A stretch of DNA of 64,000 bases from the NCBI RefSeq assembly GCF_000143415.4, contig NW_003314261.1:6547132-6611131 (forward strand). Direction: 5' to 3'. A program made the position numbers and the translations under genes. A model generated the notes under the pieces. It worked only from the letters and a program-made list of their open reading frames with translations, was not told the origin of the DNA and did no database searches. Shown in pieces: positions 43,310 to 54,121 of the stretch (its first letter is position 1; every line of letters begins with the position of its first letter). This DNA comes from Selaginella moellendorffii. Taxonomy: Eukaryota > Streptophyta > Lycopodiopsida > Selaginellales > Selaginellaceae.

Positions 43310-44273
43310 ACTAGCGCACGTTGTTTGTTGCAAGACTGTGGGAAAAATCTTGGTGTTCTAGCATAGCTTTGAGCCCGTGCTTGCAAGCAAATCCTCGCAT
43401 TTGGACCTCTCTCGCAAGTGAATCACCAGGAACTCGTCCGGTGGTAGCCCGGCTCGGCCTTCTCCCAAGTGTTGCTTGCCACGGGCTAGAACTCCAGTAG
43501 GATCCCACAAGAGTTTGCGTAAGTTGTCAGCCTATCTCCGGTTTGACGCATCACAGCTTCCGCCGTGTGGGTGAACTCGATCCCAGTGATCATCATCTTT
43601 TCTGGAGGACCTTCCGCTCGCCGGGAAAGAGCTTCGATGAGCGATGGCCACTGGTAGCCGTAGAGGATCCCATAGTCAACTATGTGGAGATATTTACGCT
43701 CCCCGGCAAGCCTCGGGGATGGTCTGGTTCGCGAAGAACTCGGTGGCTCGAAGGATCGGGAGGTTCATTTGTACGGCCAGAGTCTGCCTGGTGCTCAGCT
43801 CACGTCCCTGCACATGATGTGATGCATTTGAGCTCCGTATCTTCTCAATCTCGCGACGAGTGCATTGGTGAAGTAGAGCGCTGATCGTGAACTCTCTCCC
43901 GACGAGGCAAGCCTTGTCAATGCTTCTGCATGCCGGATCTTTGGCGTCCGCTGCTTGTGCACAAGCCATGTGGAGACCCTCGAAGTGTGCCGGATCGCTC
44001 GTGAGTGGATCACTAGGAGGACGAGCAGCTCCACCAGGGCGACGACCAGCGGCACCAGGAACTGCTGGTCGAGCTCATCGCGACAATCTCTTCCGAATCT
44101 CCATCGGGGGCTTCTTCTCCACCTGGTCGAGGATGTCTTGGATGCATTTGAGCCTGGAGTTTGAGGGCTTTTCTATGGGAATCCCCGGGCGAGGATAGAT
44201 TGACGGGCTTGAGACGTACCTGGTGCTGGAGGAGCGCCAGCTGGAGCTTGGAGCACAGATATTCGTGTCCCAT
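43310..44273 (-). pseudogene. Decayed GRAS-family gene, paralogue of 44803-46281
   Basis: On the minus strand it starts MGHEYLCSKLQLALLQHQVRLKPVNLSS at 44273, matching the intact gene's MGHADLSSKLQRVLLQHQVRLKPV. Matching GRAS pieces continue in shifting frames: VREFTISALLHQCTR..., LSTRQTLAVQMNLPILRATEFFANQTIPEACRG and sequence equivalent to NYVEIF/GYQWPSLIEALS. Internal deletions remove the acidic linker and most of the leucine-heptad region, and the 3' part ends before the SAW motif. It cannot encode a full protein. Confidence 0.85.
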
Positions 44274-44279
44274 TATTTT

Positions 44280-44802
44280 GATTTCCTTGGTGCATAGTTT
44301 TGATTTCCACGATGGAGTGCGCGGAATCCGCAGTATCTGTAACTGTCAATCACTTTTCACAAACATTTTGACAAATCGTGGCTCCATTTTCTCTTGCACA
44401 GTGTGTATAACATATTTGTTCACAGTTTCCATTTAGTATATGTTTTAGATCCTAATTGCAAATGTGGAAGTGTCAACTAAAGAGCCGCAGGAATGTAGCT
44501 CGAAAATTCCCGAATGCCTCAATTCAGCTACAAAAAAGACGAACAAAACTTGCTCTAGAACAGCTAATGAACTGGCAAGAACTTCCCTTGCAAGAGCGTC
44601 AAGAAATGGAAAACATGCTGCAGCCCCAGATGCTGCGAAAAGGTATTCCAACTCTCTTTAAAAGATGAACAAACTTTTATAAACAGATTTAAGTACTATA
44701 TGAAGTCTAAAACATCTCTCTTCTACCTTCAAATTTTCTTGGGCACCTTATCCATTGTTAGGCGCCCAGCTTTGGTATTTCTTGTCAGGTGATCACCTAA
44801 TC
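44280..44802. other. Intergenic stretch between the two GRAS copies
   Basis: A 70-codon open stretch (44456-44668) rich in Arg/Lys/Gln has no recognisable motif. Nothing else is seen. Confidence 0.35.
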
Positions 44803-46281
44803 TTAATTTTTTTCCTTAATGAAGGGGAAAGTACTACACATTGGTTGCCATGCACTCATCGCCGTCAAAGTCACATCTTTCCATCCCAGAAGCAGCCACT
44901 TCTCATCGATTCCATACGTGAACTTCTTGTGGCTCGTCCACACAAGCTTGACCATTTGCAGCGCTTGATTGCTGATGGGCAGCTTCTCAAACCCTGCTCT
45001 CGTTGCCAAATAGTTCCAGGTTTTGTACGAGCTGAGGCGTTCAATCCGATCGGCTCCCTCGCAGGCCACCATGTTCATGACGGTCTTCTCCATCAACCTG
45101 TTGAGATACTCGAGCTTGGGCGGATCAATCACTTGCATAGTCTCTTCAATCTGCTCCATTCTGATGTGGATATCTCTCCAGGCCTCCCGGAAGCGGTGAA
45201 TGAAAAACGGGGAGCTCAAGTCGGTGGTAACCACACACTGCACGAACAATGCTGGCTTGAGCCTAGCAATGTTCTTGAAGAAAATCTTCCTGGGGCTCTC
45301 CATTAGGATGTAACCATCCTCTCTCAAGTGCCTCATTCGCAGCTTACAGTTGATAACCAAGAACTCGTCCGAGGAAAGGTGGTACCGCGGCTCGGCCTTC
45401 TCCCAAGTGTTGCTTACCACGGGCTGGAACTCCAGTGGGACCCCGCACGACTTTGCGTACGCTATCAAGCCCTCGCCAGTTTGACGCATTGAGGCTTCCG
45501 CAATGCTCGTAAGCTCGATCCCGGTAATCATCATCTTCTTTGGAGGGCCTTCGTCTCGCTGGGAGAGAGCTTCGATGAGCGATGGCCATTGGCAGCCGTA
45601 GAAGATCCCATAGTCAACTATGTGAAGCTTAAGGTTCCTCTGTCCCCGGCAAGCCTCGAGGATAGTCTGGTTCGCAAAAAATTCGGTGGCTCGGAGAACT
45701 GGGAGGTTCATTTGCACTGCCAATGTCTGCCTGATGCTCACCTCCTTGGACATGATTCTATACATTTGGGCGCCGTATCCTCTCAGCCTTGCGACGAGGG
45801 CATTAGTGAAATAGAGCACTGCTCGATGGAGGGAGCTCTCTCCAGAATATGCAAAGCTTGTCAGTTCTTCCACGAGCTCGTACGCTTGTGCTGAGTCGTT
45901 GGCGGCCACTGCTTCAGCACATGCCACTAGCAGACCCTCCAAATCTGCTCCATCGCTCCTCGCGAGCACTGGATTACTAGCCGGAGAAGTGGGCGCTTGG
46001 AGCTCATCTTGATCTGATGAACAGGAGGAAGAAGGGTAAGAAGAGACGATTGCTGTGAGCTCATCCAGCAATCCGCTAAGAACCTGCTGGGCCTCCTGGC
46101 TAGAATCCTCGGGCTCATCCTCCTGGTCGAGCATCTCCTGGATGAACTGGAGCCTGGAATCGTCGTAGACTTTGAGAGTTTCGTGAGAATCCCTGGAAGA
46201 GCTAAAAGGTACGGGCTTCAGACGCACCTGATGCTGGAGGAGGACCCTTTGGAGCTTGGAACTCAAATCAGCGTGACCCAT
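44803..46281 (-). CDS. GRAS-family transcription regulator
   Basis: Intronless, 492 residues from the ATG at 46281 (MGHADLSSK). An upstream in-frame ATG at 46299 would add six residues, but the paralogue also starts at MGH. The N-terminus is variable and acidic. The GRAS domain starts near residue 115 with LEGLLVACAEAVAANDSAQAYELVEEL (LHRI). The VHIID-type motif is LHIVDYGIFYGCQWPSLIEAL, then LHRII/PFYRE-like sequence (LFVQCVVTTDLSSPFFIHRFREA) and the C-terminal SAW motif (WLLLGWKDVTLTAMSAWQP). The opening QHQVRLKPV and the VDYGIFYGCQWPSLI motif fit the LISCL/SCL9-14-33 branch. These nuclear regulators act in stress and development. Confidence 0.9.
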   Translation of the reverse strand: MGHADLSSKLQRVLLQHQVRLKPVPFSSSRDSHETLKVYDDSRLQFIQEMLDQEDEPEDSSQEAQQVLSGLLDELTAIVSSYPSSSCSSDQDELQAPTSPASNPVLARSDGADLEGLLVACAEAVAANDSAQAYELVEELTSFAYSGESSLHRAVLYFTNALVARLRGYGAQMYRIMSKEVSIRQTLAVQMNLPVLRATEFFANQTILEACRGQRNLKLHIVDYGIFYGCQWPSLIEALSQRDEGPPKKMMITGIELTSIAEASMRQTGEGLIAYAKSCGVPLEFQPVVSNTWEKAEPRYHLSSDEFLVINCKLRMRHLREDGYILMESPRKIFFKNIARLKPALFVQCVVTTDLSSPFFIHRFREAWRDIHIRMEQIEETMQVIDPPKLEYLNRLMEKTVMNMVACEGADRIERLSSYKTWNYLATRAGFEKLPISNQALQMVKLVWTSHKKFTYGIDEKWLLLGWKDVTLTAMSAWQPMCSTFPFIKEKN

Positions 46282-46299
46282 GATGAGAAAAAGTCGCAT

Positions 46300-47700
46300 G
46301 TCCAAGCTTGATTATTGGTTCACTTTATTGAGAGCTTGGAGCATTTGTGCCACGTGGCCGATATTCTCGGCCATTTGGTCCCACCTAGTCTAGATGTTAT
46401 TTTGCAGGTTAACACATGATTTTATTTAATGTCCACTTTTGTAAATTATATGATGACATTTGATGGGCATATTCATTTTCCCACTTTAATTTGTTTTTCT
46501 TCATCCTAAAATTAGATTTCTTTTCAAATTTAGTATCATTGGAGAGGTTATGATGTGGAATTGCTATAATAATGAGAAAACATATAGATTAAATTTCATG
46601 TTTCTACATATTTTTGGTGTAGTTAAAATTGTTTAGCTTAATGTATGTTATGAAGAATCTAAAAGCCTTATATAAACAATTATGGATGTAAATTATGCCT
46701 TATTTATTGTGGCAAATCTTAGATATTACATTGTAAAAGAAGGCTTTTAATATAGAAAAATCATTTTTGCAAGTTTATTGTTCTTATAAAGTATTTTTGT
46801 TCTTCTTAAAAAATTTACAAATTGAAAACTAAAATGAAAGTAAGATTAATAATGATATTTCAAGTGAGTAAAATTAAATATATCATGAGGTAAAGTGTCT
46901 ATAAATTTTAAATTTAATTGTTTTATTGTTCTTTATTTTTTCAATTTAACTATGAAATCAATCTAAATGTCATAGCCATTAGGCTACAGCAAACTTATCA
47001 CAAAACTTGGTTCCACAGATGCCAAATGTTATTCATTACAAGCCTAAATAAGACTATGTATAAGGCAAATCTGAATAAAACTATGTATAAGGAGTTTACT
47101 AAGACTATTAGCGGCTTCGTTTTTTTCTACATATGCTTGTGAAGCAAAAAAATATTCTATTACTCATAGAGAAATAATAGGGTGTATATGCGAATTGTAA
47201 AAGGTATTATTAAATTTAATTTTAATTTTTTTCAAATGTATTTTAACTTAATGTCATTTTTTTAAAAGATCAAGACGGCTTTTATGAAAATGGATGCTTT
47301 GGAGTTAACAGTTATTTCCCTCAATGACAAATCATTTTTCAACATCCTTGTAAATTATTTAAATGCCCATAAAGTTGCAAGGAATTAATTTTTTGATATA
47401 TCGTAGATAAATCCACTGAAATTATGCTCAGAATGATAAAAAATTTATTAAATAAGACTAAGGTTCAAGATTAATCTCTTGAATTTAAACTTCTTAGGGC
47501 TTAATATTATTTAAACACAAAGACATTTAACCTCAAATATCCAAAATCCCTTAACTAAAAGGAAAAAAATTTTATTCATGGACTATTTTCATTTTATATT
47601 TAAACCTCTATAGATAATTTTTTATATTTAAACCCTATATATCATCTTTTGATAATAGAATAGAAAATGACTTTACAATTAAGTGATGTAAGCGACTAAT
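46300..47700. other. AT-rich gene-free stretch
   Basis: A+T-rich throughout, with stops in all frames and no readable motif. The composition shift is abrupt from the GRAS promoter (about 46400). Confidence 0.5.
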
Positions 47701-48685
47701 TTTTCCATTCTACTTTAGTCACTTAACCACACCTCCGACCACTTGGAGGAGTCTCATTCACAACCTCCATAAGTTCAATCCAGGACTTGGGACTTGCTAG
47801 CCCCGAGAATGGCATCCATGCCACTCAACATTTGCACTTGGTCCAAGTGCTCCACGTGTCCGATCCCATGACCGACACTCAAAGGTACCACCGACATAGC
47901 AGCCCATTACGCTAAGGCCATGCCCAATCACCTTTGCCACACTGGTAGTCCAATACCACTTGCATCACAGTCTTGGCTCTCCAAGACTGGGCCATCTGTC
48001 CACGAGTGGTCATCCTAGATCCACTCCTTAGCATCCTTAGGATGCCCACAGACCGGGGGAATCGCCTTCCCCAAAGTCCCTTTTGTCAGTTCCTACCAAG
48101 TCCCTTTCTGCCCCTGGCCGTGTTTGCCAACACTGCCACTGGATCGAGGCCCACAGGCCCGACCACTAAGTTCCACGGTCCTCTGGGACTCCCTCACCAC
48201 ACGACTGTGTCCTTGGTCACTACCACAGAGGACTGCTCCTCTTCCTTTCCACAGTCTAGGCCTTTGGGACAACATTTCGGAACACCGTGGCCTTACGCGA
48301 GCCACCTGGGTACTCTCCCCGCCTTTCGCCTTTAGGTGCTCTAGCCATGGGCTTAGAGCGAGGTTCCGTTGAGCCACGCCTGGTATCCAAGTAGGTAGTG
48401 CCACCCACACTTGGACTGGGAGCATCGGCCAGTCGATCTCCCGGGGGAACTAGAGCCGGCTCTTGAACACTTCACCAAGCTACCTCGCTTGTCGGTCCGT
48501 GTTCACTCTAGTCTTGGACTTCCCAGTGGGCAGCTCATCACCCAACACTGGGTCCGGCCTTCCTGGGCCAAACTGGCCTTTCCTGGCCAAACTGGCTCCA
48601 TTGCAGTCCTCCCCCTTACTATACTTTTGGAGCTCACCAAACCCCCAAGGGTCTGGGAGACGAACGCTTTGGGCTTTCACCCTCT
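47700..48685. other. GC-richer block of unknown origin
   Basis: Composition changes sharply from the AT-rich flank to C-rich sequence with many CCA/TGG words. Open frames exist on both strands but no protein motif can be read. It runs directly into the minisatellite and may be part of the same repeat unit or an old retroelement terminal region. No PBS or terminal repeat was found. Confidence 0.35.
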
Positions 48686-49440
48686 CAGGCTCCGGACTCG
48701 GACTCGGACTCAGACTCGGACTCGGATTCGGATTCGGACTCGGGCTCGGGCTCGGGCTCGGCCTCGGCCTCGGCCTCGGCCTCGGGCTCGGCCTCGGCCT
48801 CGGTCTCGGTCCCGATCTCGGTCTCGGTCTCGGTCTCGGTCTCGATCTCGTTCTCGGTCTCGACTTCGGACTCCATCTCGGACTCCATCTTGGACTCCAT
48901 CTCGGACTCCATCTCGGGTCCATCTCGGGTCCATCTCGGACTCCATCTCGGACTCCATCTCGGACTCCATCTCGGGTCCATCTCGGACTCCATCTCGGAC
49001 TCCATTTCGGGTCCATCTCGGACTCCATTTTGGGTCCATCTCGGGTCCATCTCGGACTCCATCTCGGACTCCATCTCAGACTCCATCTCGGGTCCATCTC
49101 GGACTCCATCTCGGACTCCATCTCGGACTCCATCTCGGGTCCATCTCGGGTCCATCTCGGACTCCATCTCGGACTCCATTTCGGGTCCATCTCGGGTCCA
49201 TCTCGGACTCCATCTCGGACTCCATCTCGGGTCCATCTCGGGTCCATCTCGGACTCCATCTCGGACTCCATTTCGGGTCCATCTCGGGTCCATCTCGGAC
49301 TCCACTTCGGACTCCAACTCGGGTCCACCTCGGACTCCACTTCAGACTCCATCTCGGACTCCATTTCGGGTCCATCTCGGGTCCATCTCGGACTCCACTT
49401 CGGGTCCACCTCGGACTCCACTTCGGACTCCATCTCGGAC
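48686..49440. repeat. CTCGGA hexamer tract passing into a 12/11-bp minisatellite
   Basis: 48686-48870 is built of CTCGG(A/G/C/T) hexamers. From about 48880 to 49440 the units become CTCGGACTCCAT (12 bp) and CTCGGGTCCAT (11 bp), often in the order 11+12+12, a 35-bp higher-order unit. Because the units contain no stop in any frame, open frames of 200-400 codons occur in several frames on both strands. They read as LGLGLG, RTPSRTPS, DSISDSIS or WSPRWSPR strings and are taken to be non-coding. Confidence 0.9.
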
Positions 49441-50467
49441 ACTCCCACGTGTCATGTGTTGGTCCTTTTGGGTCCCTTTTTGGAGCCTCGCCTTTTGCTC
49501 GCTTCGTGCTCGTTCCTCGAGCACTTCGTTGGGAGTTCCACTCCCGCTCTTGACTTTTCAAGTCGGAGCTTTTGGTCCAAACGTGTTACGCTCGTTTGGC
49601 TCTCGCTTCGGCCTCTACCATGTGGCACCCTTCCGGCTCCACTTTGGGGCCTAGGGATTTTGTGTCTCACAAGTGATTGCTTATAAAAAAGTGGTACAAG
49701 GAGTTCCAAAATATAGTAAAGATAGTAAGGCTAAAGACTTAGTCTTGATGAAACTCTCTAATAATATTTCTTAACTAAATTTAAGTTGGAACTAGGGATT
49801 AATAAAATTTAGTTTAATAGCAATTCCCACTTTTAAAAAGGAAATTGACTCTAGTGTTTTTAGCTTAGGTAGAATGGTGTTTCACTTGAGTACCATAAAG
49901 ATTATTACTCTTTATCTTTTCCCTTTGGGATGGAGGTGGGGAGTTGAGGTACTTATACCAGACCATTAAGCCACAGTATTTTCCTTTGAAATTTTGAATT
50001 AAAAGATTCACCTAAAGCTTAGGATTTATAAAGTCATATGAATAAATTTTATTGTACTATAGGATGTTAAAAATTTGGAGGCTTAGTTTACTCACTATTT
50101 ATGCTTATGAAGAGTGTAAATAACTTTAAATCCAATCTAACATAGGGAAAGGGGATTAGAAGAGAATTTAGAATTTTGTGAAAAGATGAGTATCACTTTA
50201 TTGCTCATGTAGTGCAAAGGAAAAATAATTCTGAGGCACTAGCTCCATTTGGATTTGTTACACTTGTCCTCATTCTACCACTATATTCAACTTCATTTCA
50301 CTATTGTATTAATTGTGCTTCACTATATCGGGGTTGGATGTTTCATTTTGACTCATTATGTTTATCCTTACTTCACAATTTATATTATTCATTTTTGCTC
50401 CACTATTATATTCATTCGTCTTCACTCTATCATTGGGGTTAAAATTCCCGTCCATCCCCTCTACGCC
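49441..50467. other. Flank of the minisatellite, becoming AT-rich
   Basis: The C-rich sequence continues to about 49680 and then changes to AT-rich sequence without recognisable genes up to the TRIM element. Confidence 0.4.
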
Positions 50468-50571
50468 TGTTAGGCACCAGGTCAGGATAATAGGATAAGG
50501 AAAGGGCCCTACAATCAAGTGATCACCCCTTTAGCCAGTTGGCTTAGGGTGTAAGGGATAGGATCCTAACA
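50468..50571 (+). repeat. 5' LTR of the TRIM element
   Basis: 104 bp, TGTTAG...CTAACA. It differs from the 3' LTR only at AGGATAAGG versus AGGATAAAG. Confidence 0.95.
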
Positions 50572-50756
50572 ATGGTATCGGAGCTTAGTTCGATTCTCGT
50601 GGCTGACGAGTGGGGCAAAAATATTCTAAAGGAATATTCAACATGGTGAATCTAGAGGGAGAACCAAGGTTTGGTAGACCCTAAGAGAAGGACCATGGTG
50701 ACCGGAGGATGGCCTAAGTATGATCGAGGACGATCATTCCCTGACGAGGGGAGGAT

Positions 50757-50860
50757 TGTTAGGCACCAGGTCAGGATAATAGGATAAAGAAAGGGCCCTA
50801 CAATCAAGTGATCACCCCTTTAGCCAGTTGGCTTAGGGTGTAAGGGATAGGATCCTAACA
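50757..50860 (+). repeat. 3' LTR of the TRIM element
   Basis: 104 bp, preceded by the polypurine tract and followed by the target-site duplication ACGCC. Confidence 0.95.
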
Positions 50861-50865
50861 ACGCC

Positions 50866-52486
50866 CTCATTTGAAAAAAAAAAAGTTTAAAGTGTCAAGG
50901 CAAAAAGGAGAAAATGAAAAAGGGAGGAAGAAATATTGTGGAAAAAGAAAAAGTGGATAAAGAAATTTTGAGAAGAAATTTTTAACAATTGTCAAAGTAA
51001 AAATAGGAAAAAAAGAAAGAAAGAAATATGTTCAAAGTTTAGAGAACAAAGGATTTATTGTGATAAAATACTTTGGCTAACACGAAATAAGTAAAAAATT
51101 CATACTGCTCAACCTCATTAACACACAATTTAATATTTAAGATAAGAAAATTAATAGTACTCTCAGAAGAACACATAAAACCCTCAATAGCAACAATAAA
51201 ACAAACACTTTCAACAACACTCATAATCAAAGATATGCACTCAACCCAAAATACTAGCCAAAATAATTTAACCTTAGAGATAGGGGAATACTCAACAGTA
51301 CAATTAATCGAAGACTTTGCCAAAGAAACAAAAATAAGATTCTCAACTTTCTGCACACACTCAAGATTTAAATTAGTATAAAGAGGATAAAAAATATTCA
51401 ACTCAACACTAAATTGAAAATGAGAATCATAAAAGTAAAAAATGATCAATATGCCAGAAAAAGGAAATATTGTAGATAAGGAAGGAACATTAAGAATATA
51501 TGTCTTAAGTCAAAAAATAAAAAAAGATTAGGAAAGAACAAAAGGTAAAGAAAAAGGATTAAATCACAAATTAAAAGATTAATATCTATTCCTTTTTAAA
51601 CATTTATAAACATTATAAATGGTAAAGAACTTAAATTGTTTTCCCTACAAAATCTTCAACTTATCTCCAAAGTTATCTCCATAATAATCAAGCTCCTTAT
51701 CACAATCCAAAATCCATTCAAGCTTGTAAATATTATACTCTTATAAATTTGATCCTCAAATATTCTCCAAGAACCAAATTACATTATCCATAGCTTGCCA
51801 ATTGATATCACGCTCCACATCAACAAAAGATGGCAAAACACCAAGAATAGAATAAACTATGTAATTACGTCCCAAAGAAGTTGGAGATAGCAACATATCA
51901 AGGATGAGTGCAACACTAATATAATTACACCTCACAACACCAAAAGTTCAATCTAACAGAGCAATATTGGCAACAAGTGAAATACTTCTGGATTAATGAA
52001 AGTGTGGTATAATATAAGAAGAGAATACAATAAATATCAGAAGAAAGAGTAAATCTAAGCACAGTGATAATTAAAGTTTTAGATTTCACAAAAAGCTAAC
52101 ATAAATCTAAATCTAAAAGAGAATGAAGAAATAAAAATAAAAAACACCTGAACACTATGTAAAACACTACGAAAAAACTTTGCCTTTTAAAGATAAATTG
52201 CAGTATATGAATAAATATATTAATTGAGGTTTAGCCCATTATTTATATACAAGAATGAATGGACCATATTCAGCTTCAAATGGATAATTTATATGCTATA
52301 GTATTATAATGCCTAGCCAGAGTAATACATGTATATACATGTATATATTTACAAACCTTACAAATTGAAATTTAAAGTAATGAATCAAAAATTGAAAATA
52401 CGGATTATTGTTAAAAGTTAATTAGCTACAACTTAAATGCGAGCATATGCCAAGCATAACTGGCTTTAGGGTTTTTCTTGGGGCTC
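50866..52486. other. AT-rich gene-free stretch
   Basis: Poly-A/purine-rich at first (50870-51030), then AT-rich. A 136-codon minus-strand frame (51039-51449) is Phe/Ile/Val-rich because of base composition and shows no motif. The last 40 bases lead into the phosphatase gene. Confidence 0.45.
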
Positions 52487-53851
52487 ATGGGAATTTCACT
52501 AGCAGTAGGCATTCCCGCGGCTCTCATCCTCGCGGCGGGGGCGGCATTGAACGGCAGCATCCGCCATCGGATCTTCCTCCTCCCTCTCCTCCACACTTCA
52601 CTGATCGGATTCACTGTAGCCCTCTTCTCCCACCCGGGCATCAACAATCCGCGCATTCTCGCCAAATCCTTGCACGGCTCCTTCCCGCTCTGGAGCTCCC
52701 TCCTCTTCTATCCCTACCTCGCCGGTACGCGGCTCTACGTCCGATTCCGCCGGCGCGCGGGCCTCGAGGCCACCTACACGGAGATTTGCGATGGATTGTT
52801 CGTGGGCGCGTGGCCATTCCAGCGCGATCACATCCCTCCGGGCAATCCCGCGGTCGTGGATTGCACCAACGAGCTACCCAGGACGGTGGGATTGGAGCTT
52901 CCCTATGTGTGCATCCCGGCCTGGGATACCAGATCGCCATCGCCGGAGGCCATCGAGCTAGCCGTGCGCTGGGCTCTCGTCAAGCGCTCCCAGAACCATC
53001 CCATTCTCATCCACTGTGCCAAAGGTAGGCTTCCCCATCACTCTTTTTTCTTTCTTTCTTCTTTTGCCATAGGCTAGGCCTAGTTGAAAAACAATGTTTT
53101 GATTGTCTTCTTTCAGCATTCTTTCGATTGGCATTTTGTTCCTCTGCATTGATGATCTTTCCCTCTTTCTTGCTCGGATTTTTATCGGCGCGCATTGAGC
53201 GTGCTTTAGTTTTCATCTTGGCTGGCGGGGCGGGCCTTAGACGATTTGGATGCTTGTTGTTCGTGCACAGGTCATGGGCGTAGTGTGGCTGTTACGTGCG
53301 CGCTGCTGGTGGCATTGGGCGTGGTGGGCGACTGGAAGGAAGGCGAGAGCCTGATCAAGAGACACCGCCCACGGATCCGTCTCAATGCAGCCCAAAGGAA
53401 ATCTCTTCAAGAATGGCGTAAGTCTCAAACAGAGAACCTTTTTACCTCTCTCTCGCTCTGTAGATACCGGGGTTGATTTTTATTCTTGTGTTATGTATCA
53501 GAGCTTCGGCGGTATTGATATGTTATGTACTGATGGTCTTCGTATTTGTTAATGCTGAACCTTGAAACTGAGCTCTTCGTGAAATATACTTCTCTTAGTA
53601 CTGATTTTAGACAAGCTTTATTAGATATTTGGGATATTTGTCACTTTGATTCATGAGGTATTTTTCTACTTGTTTCATGTGAAATATTTATATACTTTTC
53701 TTATGCTCACTTTGATCTAGGAGGTATTATTTTAGAGCTGGTTCAACAGCCATTACTTCTGGATGCACCGGGCTCCCCAGCTTTGCAGGAAATCAAACGC
53801 ATGAAGCTCGAGAGCTCTTTGATGCCATTCCCCAGGCTCAAGAGGACTTAA
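52487..53851 (+). CDS. Membrane-anchored dual-specificity-type phosphatase, copy 1 (intact)
   Basis: Exons 52487-53024, 53271-53417 and 53721-53851 give 271 residues. Two or three hydrophobic helices at the N-terminus (ISLAVGIPAALILAAGAAL, IFLLPLLHTSLIGFTVALF) are followed by YTEICDGLFVGAWPF and the cysteine-phosphatase loop HCAKGHGRS (HCxxGxxRS), split by intron 1 after HCAKG. The loop's Cys and Arg and a preceding general-acid candidate (IPAWDTRSPS) are all present, so it should be active. The domain layout is that of the plant/bacterial YnbD-like DSP group; the substrate is unknown. The ATG at 52487 is the first in frame. The 3' exon reading is less certain, because the duplicate at 59450-59568 has a different ending. 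Confidence 0.8.
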
Positions 53852-54121
53852 TTTTCTTAATTTAATCGAAAGCTTCAATGTGCCTCAGCCGCTAGCTCTA
53901 GCTAAGGTGGCAATTTCAGCAACAGGTAGTAGAAAATTCACAGCTGTGAAGACTTCCCTTTATTTATATCGAACCTGTCTATGTCTACTGTAATTTACGT
54001 CATCTCGCATATAATTGAGGCACACGTACCATCTTACTACGAGCATTTAAGCGGAGATCATATCATCCTCCCTAAATAGCAGTAGCTCTCCCAATCTACG
54101 CCCAAGTTACTCCTGTTCACA

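Larger units (their letters stand above)
50468..50860 (+). mobile_element. Complete TRIM (terminal-repeat retrotransposon in miniature)
   Basis: Two 104-bp direct repeats (50468-50571 and 50757-50860) differ at one base and each begins TGTTAG and ends CTAACA. One base after the left repeat is TGGTATCGGAGC (50573-50584), a primer-binding site complementary to the 3' end of initiator methionine tRNA with one mismatch. A purine tract GAGGGGAGGA (50746-50755) sits immediately before the right repeat. The element is flanked by the 5-bp target duplication ACGCC (50463-50467 and 50861-50865). The internal 185 bp has no coding capacity. This is the full diagnostic set for a TRIM, a non-autonomous LTR element mobilised by another element's enzymes. 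Orientation follows the PBS. Confidence 0.95.

Noticed and set aside
47700-48685. Possible LTR or retroelement terminal region next to the minisatellite
   Set aside because: Composition is suggestive, but no terminal repeat, primer-binding site or target duplication could be found.
48411-49686. Several 200-400-codon open frames on both strands
   Set aside because: They are produced by the hexamer and 12/11-bp repeats, which contain no stops in any frame. The translated strings are pure repeat.
51039-51449. 136-codon minus-strand frame in AT-rich DNA
   Set aside because: Its Phe/Ile/Val composition follows from AT-rich sequence, and there are no motifs, promoter or introns.
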